Part shown: piece by piece, positions 27,564-35,336 of the stretch | Layout of the letters: the number at the start of each line of letters is the position of its first letter | How positions within the stretch are numbered: the stretch's first letter is position 1 | Assembly (NCBI GenBank): GCA_028278325.1 | Contig: JANQEO010000467.1 | Location: forward strand, 1 to 46,804 | Direction: 5' to 3' | DNA from: Candidatus Binatia bacterium | Lineage (GTDB): Bacteria > Desulfobacterota > Binatia > UBA1149 > JAJCZL01 | Length of the DNA: 46,804 nt | The notes under the pieces: model-generated | What the model was told of the DNA's origin: nothing | The model's input: the letters and a program-made list of their open reading frames with translations, nothing else | The model's database searches: none | Program-made: the position numbers and the translations under genes

Positions 27564-29629
27564 CCAAGCACCGATTGCTGGCCGCCTCCATTGCGGTCTT
27601 GGCGCTTGCCACGGCTGCGCCGGCCGCGAGCGTGGGAGAGTTGGCAAGCGGCGTCGCCTCGGCGCAACGCCGGGCCGACTCGCTCGCTTCCAAACGCTGG
27701 AACGTCGAAGCCGAGACCGAGCTCGTGAATCGGATCGACCGTCTCTGTGATGACTTTCATGGTCTGGCGGAAGCGGGCGCCTCCATGCCCAAGACGGCCT
27801 ACGCGCTGCTGAATCTGATTGAGCGCACACGAGACCGTCACACGAATGTGCTCGAAGAACTGCAGGCGGAGGTCATCCGCTTGGACGGAGACCTCGAGGC
27901 GGTTCAGGACAGCGCCGCGTGGAGACAACGCGAATTGCTGGCCATGCGTCTCCTCTACCGGCTCAACTGGGTCCGCTACGAGGTAGCGATGCGTTACGAA
28001 CGCAGCTCTTCCAAGCGTGCCCGTCTGCTTACGCGGAGCCGTAACGGATTCGCCGAGTTCTTGTCGTCGGGTGATCGCGAGTTGACCATCGAGGCGTTGC
28101 TCGGACACGGACTCACGAACAAAGCGATGAGAGAGTACTCGACGGCGGTGTCCGACTTCGAGTCCGCTCTCTCCCAAGGCCCCGACACGGCCACCGCCAA
28201 CAAGCTTCGTGCTGCCCTTGCCGATGCACTCATATCGATGGGCCGCATCTCGGCTGCGCTCGATCAGACCGCGCGCCTGGCTCGCTCGGCCTCCGGCAAG
28301 GAGATTCGCGCCCAGGCTCGCTTCCTGCGCTCGAAGGCGCTTCTGCTTGCGGTAGGAAAATACAAGACGAGCTTCGATGCGTCCCGGCGTGCGGCCTTTC
28401 GAAGCGAGGCCGCCAAAACGATGGAAAGCCTGTACTCGACGAACAGGTACTGGCGCAGCAAGGTCGTTCAACTCATAGACGCCGGCATAGAAGATCCGCT
28501 TGAGTGGGCGGCCGACCAGTCGAGCCCCTTCGTTACGTTCTTGATCGCCAACTCCTTGAGGCGTCGGGGTGAGTGCGATGACGCCGTACCCTTGTACGAA
28601 GCAATGATCGGCAGGGACGAGTACATAACTGAATCTTACTACGGCGTGGGCTTCTGCAATTTCCATGAAAGTCTCTACGCGCAGGCCATCACGGAACTGA
28701 GCCGCTTCCTCGAACTCGCCGACCGCGGCGACCCGCATCTCGGCCAGGCCGCTTACCTTCGCTTCAAGGCTGCCGAGTCCCAGTACCTGAAAGCTCTGGA
28801 AGCCGGGGGTGGCGGCGGCGACATCGAAGAGTCCTATGCCGACTACCTGGAATCCTTCGTAGAACTGGCTCCCGGACACGAACGGGCGCACGAAGGTTGG
28901 TTCAGGCTCGGCGAGCTTTACCGGTCCCGAGGGCGTCTCGTTGACGCAGCCGAGGCTTTCGCCAATGTCGAAGGCGACCCGGCCTTCACGGTAAATGCAT
29001 CCTTCCAATCCGCGCAGTGTTACTTCGAGGCAGTAGATGCAGCTTCCAAAGACGGTGCTGCCGACATCGACCTGGTACGCAAGGCCATGGACTCCTTCGA
29101 CGGCTTCGACTCTCGCGCCCAAGCGTTCCGAGAGCAACGCAAAGCCGGTCAGGGCACCGACGCTCTTATCGATCCCCTGCAGGCCAAGGCAACGGTGATG
29201 GCCGCTGCAACCACCACAGCCGGCGGGCACGCCACGATGGAAGACAGACTGCGTAGGCTGGCCGAGTTCGAGACGCGGTTTCCCGATCAGCTCTCGTTGT
29301 TTCCGGAAGTCTCCTTCCTGAGAATCACCGCTTACCGGCGCATGGAGGACATGGACTCGGCGGGTAAGGAAGTCGAGACTCTCCTTGCGGCCACCGAAGG
29401 CGATGCTTCTCACTCCGCAACGCTCAAGAAGCTTGGCCTGGCTTTCCTCAAGGACGGCGCGGAGCGCGAGGAGAAGGGTGATACCGGAGGCGCCGACCGC
29501 TCGCGCAGGGTTGCTCTGCGCGTCTACGAGAGATTGCTGGCCGACATGCGCGCCGGCCGGCTGCAGGCCGACTCCACGGCCGGACTCGAGAAGATCGTGA
29601 CCGACCTTCGCGCCGGCCTGGGCGGGTGA
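27560..29629 (+). CDS. Large exported helical/TPR-like repeat protein of the ExbBD operon
   Basis: 689 residues from the GTG at 27560, which overlaps the ExbD stop (GTGA); the open frame reaches 27359 but that part shadows ExbD. A Sec signal is clear (RLLAASIAVLALATAAPAAS). The rest is almost wholly helical with TPR-like units (YSTAVSDFESALSQ, DDAVPLYEAMIG, YAQAITELSRFLELAD, LVDAAEAFANVEGD). No enzyme motif is visible. Long periplasmic TPR proteins often hold multiprotein envelope machines together, so it may be the scaffold or the load of the motor. Translational coupling implies fixed stoichiometry with the second ExbD. Confidence 0.8.
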   Translation: MTKHRLLAASIAVLALATAAPAASVGELASGVASAQRRADSLASKRWNVEAETELVNRIDRLCDDFHGLAEAGASMPKTAYALLNLIERTRDRHTNVLEELQAEVIRLDGDLEAVQDSAAWRQRELLAMRLLYRLNWVRYEVAMRYERSSSKRARLLTRSRNGFAEFLSSGDRELTIEALLGHGLTNKAMREYSTAVSDFESALSQGPDTATANKLRAALADALISMGRISAALDQTARLARSASGKEIRAQARFLRSKALLLAVGKYKTSFDASRRAAFRSEAAKTMESLYSTNRYWRSKVVQLIDAGIEDPLEWAADQSSPFVTFLIANSLRRRGECDDAVPLYEAMIGRDEYITESYYGVGFCNFHESLYAQAITELSRFLELADRGDPHLGQAAYLRFKAAESQYLKALEAGGGGGDIEESYADYLESFVELAPGHERAHEGWFRLGELYRSRGRLVDAAEAFANVEGDPAFTVNASFQSAQCYFEAVDAASKDGAADIDLVRKAMDSFDGFDSRAQAFREQRKAGQGTDALIDPLQAKATVMAAATTTAGGHATMEDRLRRLAEFETRFPDQLSLFPEVSFLRITAYRRMEDMDSAGKEVETLLAATEGDASHSATLKKLGLAFLKDGAEREEKGDTGGADRSRRVALRVYERLLADMRAGRLQADSTAGLEKIVTDLRAGLGG

Positions 29630-29635
29630 CGCCGG

Positions 29636-30637
29636 TCAGAAGTCGACGAGGAAACCTTCGGTCTCCCCCGTCGCTACATCTATGAGAGTCAGCCTGGCTC
29701 GGTCGTACTCAGCCAGCGGGTAGTACAGAAAGCCGCTGTGGAGGAGACCCGGGTTCATGCGCACGGGCCTCAACCTGAGTTCCTTGACCTTGCCTGCGGC
29801 CGCGTCGATATCGCCCAGGCTGGCGGCCCCGTCCGTAGCCGCCTCGCCGCTCCCGTCTCCTTCTTCCGATTCCAAGCGGGCCGCGGTCGCCTCGAGCTTG
29901 CCAACGACCTGCGTCGGCGTCATGGGCCTGGCACGTTGGCGCGAGCCACGTTGCCTGAGTGTTATGTCTGCGGGATCGAACTCGTACACACGCGACGTAG
30001 CATTGGTCAACGTTACCTTGACGGGCAGCACACCGGCGGCGCTCAAATCGGCCTCGAAATCCAGCACCGTCGCGAACCCGTAAACAGGCGCCAACTCGAG
30101 CACGACGCCCTTGGCTTTCTTTTCTTCGACCCTGCGCCGTGCCGGTGGCGGCGCGACGGCACTCGGCTTGCCTTCAAGAGCGTCGGCTTTCTGAACGCTC
30201 TCGGATTTCACCGCTGCAGCCTCCTGATGCTTGTTGGCCGACAGTCCGGCCCGCCCCGTTACCGACAGATACACGCCTCGGCTCAGCCGCTTGTCGCTCG
30301 ACAATCCGCCCTCGTCGGTAACGATGTGAGCGCCGGCGGCGTCGCAAGTAATCTTCACGGTGGCAGCAGGCTCCGCACCCGTCTCTCCTTGCTTCACTCG
30401 GACGTAGCCGGGCTCTCCCGGCTTGGCCAGCTTGAAGCCGGTGATCACCCGGCCGAGCCCGACGACGGCGTCGTGCACGAAACGGTTCGCCTCGTCGCAG
30501 GTAAGCTCGGGCGTGTGAATCTCGTAGTGCTGGGAGGTCGGCGTGCAAGAACTGCCGATGCAGAGAGCGGTGGCCAGTACCAGGGCGCGGGACCTGAACT
30601 CGCTACCAAAGGAAAGCAAAGGGTTTCGTCTGCGCAC
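29636..30637 (-). CDS. Lipoprotein-like protein of unknown function
   Basis: 333 residues from the GTG at 30637, placed 2 bases after the upstream stop; the frame is open far upstream but that part shadows the neighbouring gene. A hydrophobic leader (RALVLATALCIGSSC, ~17-31) ends in Cys31, a possible but imperfect lipobox. The mature part has a probable disulfide pair (Cys47 and Cys98), a Lys/Glu/Pro-rich linker (~140-175), and a C-terminal beta-rich section with VLPVKVTLTNATSRVYEFDP, resembling bacterial immunoglobulin-like folds, ending GFLYYPLAEYDRARLTLID. I do not recognise a family. Confidence 0.65.
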   Translation of the reverse strand: MRRRNPLLSFGSEFRSRALVLATALCIGSSCTPTSQHYEIHTPELTCDEANRFVHDAVVGLGRVITGFKLAKPGEPGYVRVKQGETGAEPAATVKITCDAAGAHIVTDEGGLSSDKRLSRGVYLSVTGRAGLSANKHQEAAAVKSESVQKADALEGKPSAVAPPPARRRVEEKKAKGVVLELAPVYGFATVLDFEADLSAAGVLPVKVTLTNATSRVYEFDPADITLRQRGSRQRARPMTPTQVVGKLEATAARLESEEGDGSGEAATDGAASLGDIDAAAGKVKELRLRPVRMNPGLLHSGFLYYPLAEYDRARLTLIDVATGETEGFLVDF

Positions 30638-30639
30638 TT

Positions 30640-31152
30640 TCACCGCCGTGCGGCTGCCAACCTCAACAGGATGCCGATGTTGTCTCCTCCGGCCGACAGA
30701 TTCAGTAGAGCCACCGTTACAAATGCGGGCTCGAGAATCCAGGGGCTCAGGAACACGCCGGGGATAACCGCGACCCCTCCGAGCAATACGAGCAGGTAGT
30801 TGGCGATCCCGGCCACGTGGCCCTGGGGCGAGCCGGGCGTGCCACGGAACCAGTGGATCACGTAGGTGCCGAAGCCGAAGGCCAACCCCAGCAGGGGTAG
30901 CCAGTTGGCGTTCACATTGTACTGGATCGCGCGCCCTACGATGGGGTGGCTCCAAGTGTGTGCGATCGCGAAACCTGCAAACGCCAGAGCGAGGAATGCG
31001 GCGTCACAGAGATTGTCTATGTACCTGCCCAGCGGTCTTTGCTCGGGGCTGAGGCGCGCCAGTCGCCCATCCCACATGTCGGTCAGACAAGCGATGACGA
31101 CGGCGGGCAGCACTGCGCTCGACGTCGGCGCGCGCATCAAACTGTAAAGCAC
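30640..31152 (-). CDS. CDP-alcohol phosphatidyltransferase (N-terminus probably longer)
   Basis: 170 residues from the GTG at 31152. The family motif is perfect: DMWDGRLAR, then GRYIDNLCD, i.e. DxxDGxxARx8GxxxDxxxD, which binds CMP and Mg2+. Such membrane enzymes join CDP-diacylglycerol or a similar donor to an alcohol (glycerol-3-phosphate, serine or inositol phosphate). The frame upstream of the GTG encodes LLSLVRPILGLF, the usual first-helix sequence, but has no ATG/GTG/TTG before a stop at ~31235; an ATC at 31212 with AGAGGG upstream is a possible rare start. Substrate unknown. It follows the propeller gene and precedes the lipoprotein-like gene by 2 bases. Confidence 0.85.
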   Translation of the reverse strand: MLYSLMRAPTSSAVLPAVVIACLTDMWDGRLARLSPEQRPLGRYIDNLCDAAFLALAFAGFAIAHTWSHPIVGRAIQYNVNANWLPLLGLAFGFGTYVIHWFRGTPGSPQGHVAGIANYLLVLLGGVAVIPGVFLSPWILEPAFVTVALLNLSAGGDNIGILLRLAAARR

Positions 31153-31216
31153 GAAAAGGCCGAGGATCGGCCGAACGAGGCTCAGGAGATCGTGAACTCT
31201 CAGACCGGCGATGGCG

Positions 31217-32413
31217 CTAGGCCCTCTGGCGCCTCACTCTCGCATCCCAACAAGCGAAGTGCCCGGATGCCAGCTTTTGTGCCGGCTCGGGCCGAGTCAG
31301 GGAAACCAGATAGACGCTGCTCCGCCCTTCCAGGCGGGTTCGGTCGGGCTCAGCGAGGTGGCCCGCAAACACGAGGCTGCTTCCGTCCGGGGAAACCAAA
31401 GGATGTGAGGAAGCGAACTGATCGAAGAACTGACAGAAGTACACGAACTCGTTGCTCGGATAGAACTGCGAGCTCAGTGTCCTTCGCATGCCGCGAACGT
31501 CGAAGACCGACCACTCCATTCCGGCTTTCTCGTCGAAAGCGATCGACACGAGACGCTCGGAGCAGGGCGACCAGAAGAAGCTGATGACGTCCTTCTCATT
31601 GATGACATCTATGCGGCCGGTCTTGGGATCCACCAGCGTAACGCCCGTATACATGTGGGGTGTGTCGCCTAGCGCCTGGGAGAACGCCAGACGAGAACCG
31701 TCGGGAGACCAGAGCATGACGGAGTGCCCCTCGACCGGACACACGATCTCGCTTACACCGTCGTCGATCCGGTAGAAGGCGAGAAATTCACGCGAACCGC
31801 TCACGTCGATGTAGGCGAGACGCTTTCCGTCCGGCGACCAGGCCGGCGTCCGAAACTCCCCCGGTGCCAGACTGGCGATACGCTCCGCGCCCCTATCCAA
31901 GCGGAAGATGGACAGGGCAGCTTCCGAGGAGATGCTGCGGCTGCCGCCCGTGTGAACCGCGATGACCTGTTCCACAGGTGACCAGGACCAGAAAAGCGGC
32001 GCCCCGCTGGCCAGAGACAACTGCTGACCCGGCCGTGAAATGTCGGCTATGTCGAGCTTGAGCCCGTTTTCCGAGTGGAAGACCACGGCGATGTGCGAAG
32101 AATCGGGCGACCAGCTCACCGAAATCGGATCGGCATCGTCGCGGCACCATACCTGGTCGCTGCGAACACCGTCGTCGGCCACTGCGTACACGCCCGCCGT
32201 GCTGAATCCCGGACGGACTCCGAAGCAGGCCACACGGCTACCGTCAGGAGAATAAGCCGGCCATATGTAATGAATGCGCTCGCGCGCGTCGGTATCCGAC
32301 CAGGCGCAGGTCAATCGCCGGTGGTCGTCACGCGCGGCCGAGCCGACGGCCTGATATACGTCGCCGTCTTCGCCGACGTAGACTAGGCGGCAGGCCTGTG
32401 TACTTGGAAACAT
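31217..32413 (-). CDS. TolB/WD40-like beta-propeller protein
   Basis: 398 residues from the ATG at 32413, which has GGAGGTG close upstream; an earlier in-frame start at 32449 is less well placed. Repeated propeller blades are plain: AYSPDGSRVACFG, SWSPDSSHIAVVF, AWSPDGKRLAYID, LWSPDGSRLAFSQ, FWSPCSERLVSIA and LVSPDGSSLVFAG, about one per 45-50 residues. These SPDG repeats match the PD40/TolB class. No signal peptide is evident. Such domains bind proteins or peptides; a specific role is unknown. The gene lies 44 bases after the Smr gene on the same strand. Confidence 0.85.
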   Translation of the reverse strand: MFPSTQACRLVYVGEDGDVYQAVGSAARDDHRRLTCAWSDTDARERIHYIWPAYSPDGSRVACFGVRPGFSTAGVYAVADDGVRSDQVWCRDDADPISVSWSPDSSHIAVVFHSENGLKLDIADISRPGQQLSLASGAPLFWSWSPVEQVIAVHTGGSRSISSEAALSIFRLDRGAERIASLAPGEFRTPAWSPDGKRLAYIDVSGSREFLAFYRIDDGVSEIVCPVEGHSVMLWSPDGSRLAFSQALGDTPHMYTGVTLVDPKTGRIDVINEKDVISFFWSPCSERLVSIAFDEKAGMEWSVFDVRGMRRTLSSQFYPSNEFVYFCQFFDQFASSHPLVSPDGSSLVFAGHLAEPDRTRLEGRSSVYLVSLTRPEPAQKLASGHFACWDARVRRQRA

Positions 32414-32456
32414 CTCCACCTCCGCTCCCGCCTCCGAGACCGGTCGCAACCGCGGC

Positions 32457-33197
32457 TCAGCCCACGCCTCCGGTCTCGAGATCTATCCGGCTCTTGCCCG
32501 ACCGGTGCTTGCGCAGCAACACGTAAAGGGCGCCCTCGCCGCCGTCGCAAGGCCGCGCCGTCACGAACGCCAGGATACGCCTGGAGCTCGGGCCGCGCGA
32601 CAGCCACTCGGGAATCTTCGAACGTAACACGCCGACCTGTCCCCTGGAGTTCTGCCCCTTGCCGGTTACCACCAGAACGCATCTTACCCCCCGATCCTGA
32701 CTGTGGGCGATGAATTCGTCCACCTCCCGCATCGCATCGTCGAGGATCATGCCGTGGAGGTCAAGGTGAGAACGCACCGAGAACTCGCCCCGTGAGAGCT
32801 TGTCGACGGTCTCCTGACTTACCCCCGCAGCACGGGCGCGAATGTATTGGTCGGAAAAACGCAGATCGAAGCCACTCAGCGATGCCATTTCTTCGAGTTC
32901 GAGCTCGCGGGCGGAATCGATGCCCCCAACCTTCGCCGTACGCTTGGGGCTCAAACGGTCGTTGCGGTGGTCGATGGGGGTCACGTCGCCGACGGCCTGC
33001 ATGAAGGCCTCCTGGTCGTCCCTGCCTTCCTCCGCATCATTCCCGGGACTTCCACGCCGTGCGCCGGTTTCCTGCGGAGCCGGGGATGCGGGCGTGTCGC
33101 CGCCTTCAGGCTTCGGTGGTGCGGACTCCGGAAGACTTTCCTTGAGAGGACCGAGAGCGTCGGCAAACGGGTTGTTGAAGGGCTTATCCGCAGGCAT
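32457..33197 (-). CDS. Smr-domain protein
   Basis: 246 residues. The N-terminal ~100 residues are low-complexity and charged. The C-terminal Smr domain (~144-230) has all landmarks: HLDLHGM (144-150), VVTGKG (177-181), and GGEGALYVLL (219-228). Smr domains of this standalone class (like YdaL/SmrA/SmrB) bind or nick nucleic acid; E. coli SmrB cuts mRNA at collided ribosomes. RNA or DNA nicking is expected, the pathway is not known. The start faces the divergent LLM gene. Confidence 0.88.
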   Translation of the reverse strand: MPADKPFNNPFADALGPLKESLPESAPPKPEGGDTPASPAPQETGARRGSPGNDAEEGRDDQEAFMQAVGDVTPIDHRNDRLSPKRTAKVGGIDSARELELEEMASLSGFDLRFSDQYIRARAAGVSQETVDKLSRGEFSVRSHLDLHGMILDDAMREVDEFIAHSQDRGVRCVLVVTGKGQNSRGQVGVLRSKIPEWLSRGPSSRRILAFVTARPCDGGEGALYVLLRKHRSGKSRIDLETGGVG

Positions 33198-33267
33198 GTC
33201 GGGGGCGTCCGGTAGCTTGCTCCATGGTGTCAGTAAACGGTATAGACCTCCACACGGAGGTTGCAGC

Positions 33268-34206
33268 GTGGCGACATCACTCTCTTTTCATCTCTTCCTT
33301 CCCCAGGCTGGCATGAGCTACGACATGCTCAAAGAACGTTCGGTCCTGCTCGAATCCATCGGATACGACGGTCTCTGGGTGGTCGACCACATGTTCGCGA
33401 AGGGTCTTCCGGATGTCGACTTCCTGGAGGGTTGGACGACGCTGGCCGGCCTCGCCGAGGCCACCGAAAAGCTGAGGCTCGGCGTGATGGTGACCTGCAA
33501 CTCCTATCGAAACCCCGGCCTGCTGGCGAAGATGGCGGCTACCGTCGACCAGATCAGCGGCGGCAGGCTCGAGCTCGGTATCGGTGCCGGATGGATGGAG
33601 GAGGAGTACACAGCCTACGGTTACGAGTTTCCGTCGGTCGGCACGAGGCTCGAGCAATTGGGCGAAGCGCTCGAGATAATCACACATCTGTGCTCGAGCG
33701 ACCGGACGAACTTCGCAGGGAAGCACTACACTTTCAGAGACGCTCCTTTCGCGCCCAAACCCGCGCAGTCGCCTTTGCCCATCACCATCGGCGGAGCGGG
33801 AGAGAAAGTGCTGCTGCGCCTGGTGGCGCGCTACGCATCCCGATGGAATTGTCCGATGACGAGCGCCCACGAGGTCGGACGTCTACTCGGCGTTCTCCGC
33901 GAGCATTGCCGCGACGTCGACCGCAACTTCGACGAGATAACGATCAGCGAGCAGACGGCCGTGGTGCTCGGCAGAGATCAGGAAGATCTGAGCGCGAAGA
34001 TGGGACTCGCAAAGATGATGATCGGCGGATGGGTAGACATAAAGCGCATGGCTGTGGTGGGCACACCGGATGAAGTCGCGGCCGGGCTTCAAGCCAAGAT
34101 CGACGCCGGCGTCACCGACTTCGCCGTGGTGTTCGGCGACATGGGCATGCCCGACACCCTCGAACTGTTCCGCGAGAAAGTCGTACCGGCGTTAACGAGC
34201 GGCTGA
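33268..34206 (+). CDS. LLM-class flavin-dependent oxidoreductase (F420/FMN type)
   Basis: 312 residues from the GTG at 33268, with GGAGG 7 bases upstream; the frame is open well upstream but that part lies opposite the Smr gene. The TIM-barrel luciferase-like pattern is clear: YDGLWVVDHMF, LRLGVMVTCNSYRNPGLLAK, ATVDQISGGRLELGIGAGW, and PITIGGAGEKVLLRLVARYA. Actinobacterial-style members use F420; proteobacterial ones use FMN. Which cofactor is used, and on what substrate, is not evident. Its end overlaps the convergent LysR gene by 15 bases. Confidence 0.88.
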   Translation: MATSLSFHLFLPQAGMSYDMLKERSVLLESIGYDGLWVVDHMFAKGLPDVDFLEGWTTLAGLAEATEKLRLGVMVTCNSYRNPGLLAKMAATVDQISGGRLELGIGAGWMEEEYTAYGYEFPSVGTRLEQLGEALEIITHLCSSDRTNFAGKHYTFRDAPFAPKPAQSPLPITIGGAGEKVLLRLVARYASRWNCPMTSAHEVGRLLGVLREHCRDVDRNFDEITISEQTAVVLGRDQEDLSAKMGLAKMMIGGWVDIKRMAVVGTPDEVAAGLQAKIDAGVTDFAVVFGDMGMPDTLELFREKVVPALTSG

Positions 34207-35139
34207 CTCGGCGCCATCGCCGGCACTCTTGGAGGACTCACGGGCCTTTCGTCCCTGGTCCGAGCCGGCTTGCAGATACTCTATGAACTTGTCGGCCGCC
34301 GGGCTGAAGTGCTTGCCGGTGCGGTGAATGATGCCGATCGGCCTCGTCACGCCCGGGCCGGTTAGCTCGACCCTCGCCAGGGTCCCCGCCTGCACTTCAT
34401 TGCGGCACGACTTCTCCGGAATAATCGCGATGCCGGCGCCGACCTCCACCAGGCGCTTGACCATCTCGATGTTGTCGAGCTCAGCTACATACTGAACGCT
34501 GATCTGTTTGTCGGCGAACAGCCGGTCCAGGGCCAAGCGGGTCGGAATACCTTTCTCGAAGCCGACGAACTTCTCACCGTCGAGGCCGCCGAGCGCGATC
34601 TTCTGAGAATCGGCGATGGCGTGATCGGGAGCACAAACGACCACGAGTCGGTCGGTCACGAAGTCCAGCACGGTGATCTGCGCACGCGCCGTCGGATAGG
34701 CGACTATCCCCAAGTCGATGTTGCCGCGAAGCACCTGTTCGTAGATGTGGCTGGAGCGACCGTAGTCGATGTGAAAATCGACATACGGAAAATCGGCAAA
34801 GTAGGCCTTGAGGGGTTCCGACAACTCATAGAGGGCTACGCTGTGAACCGCCGCTACCCTCACGCTGCCCGTAACGATGTTGCTCAACCCCTGAATCTGG
34901 GCCTCGGTTTCGTTGAACAGGTGAACGATCTCACGTCCCGCCCTGTGAAGGATTTCGCCCGCGGTAGTCGGTCTCACGCTGCCACGCTTACGCTCGAGCA
35001 GACGTTTCCCGTAGCGTTCCTCGAGGCCTCGGATCTGTTGGCTCACCGCGGACTGGGTTATCGAGTTCTGAGAGGCGGCCAACGAAAAGCTCTGGTTGTC
35101 GACGACGTCGCAGAAAATCTTGAGCGTCTCTATATGCAT
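34192..35139 (-). CDS. LysR-family transcriptional regulator
   Basis: 315 residues, ATG with GGGAGA 6 bases upstream. The winged HTH is at the N-terminus: METLKIF-type opening MHIETLKIFCDVVD, SFSLAASQNSITQSAVSQQI, LEERYGKRLLERKRGSVRPT. A periplasmic-binding-like effector domain follows (~90-300). It is divergent from ddl, and a perfect dyad GATTAC-N10-GTAATC lies 13-34 bases upstream, so autoregulation and control of the neighbour are likely. The effector is unknown. Confidence 0.9.
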   Translation of the reverse strand: MHIETLKIFCDVVDNQSFSLAASQNSITQSAVSQQIRGLEERYGKRLLERKRGSVRPTTAGEILHRAGREIVHLFNETEAQIQGLSNIVTGSVRVAAVHSVALYELSEPLKAYFADFPYVDFHIDYGRSSHIYEQVLRGNIDLGIVAYPTARAQITVLDFVTDRLVVVCAPDHAIADSQKIALGGLDGEKFVGFEKGIPTRLALDRLFADKQISVQYVAELDNIEMVKRLVEVGAGIAIIPEKSCRNEVQAGTLARVELTGPGVTRPIGIIHRTGKHFSPAADKFIEYLQAGSDQGRKARESSKSAGDGAESAAR

Positions 35140-35151
35140 GCTGTTCTCCCC

Positions 35152-35173
35152 GATTACTTAAGAACCGGTAATC
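35152..35173. promoter_or_regulatory. Dyad GATTAC-N10-GTAATC upstream of LysR gene
   Basis: GATTAC (35152-35157) and GTAATC (35168-35173) are exact inverted repeats with a 10-base spacer, 13-34 bases before the LysR start in the divergent LysR/ddl gap. This is the right size and place for a LysR-type binding box, although it is not the strict T-N11-A form. Confidence 0.45.
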
Positions 35174-35336
35174 CTCAGCTATCGTTTCGCTGCGACTCGC
35201 TTATACCAGCGACTATTTGAGCTTCCAAACCCGGCTCTTGCTTATCTTGGGATGAAGTTGTGCTTCAAGCACGGCCCATGGGGCGCCGCGGTTCAGCTCA
35301 ATAGCGCGCGGCCCTTTCCGGTGATAATTATGGCCG

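Noticed and set aside
27473..29413. A 646-residue open frame on the minus strand opposite the TPR-like gene
   Set aside because: It is the antisense shadow of a coding gene in GC-rich DNA; the plus-strand protein has a signal peptide and repeat units and is coupled to its operon, the minus frame shows no family features.
24795..29629. Zorya-type phage defence system
   Set aside because: The ExbB-like channel recalls ZorA, but ZorA has a long cytoplasmic tail and its partner ZorB has an OmpA-like peptidoglycan-binding domain; neither is here, and no ZorC/ZorD helicase-nuclease follows.
32842..33267. N-terminal extension of the LLM oxidoreductase
   Set aside because: The open frame lies antisense to the Smr gene; the GTG at 33268 has a perfect ribosome site and fits the family start.
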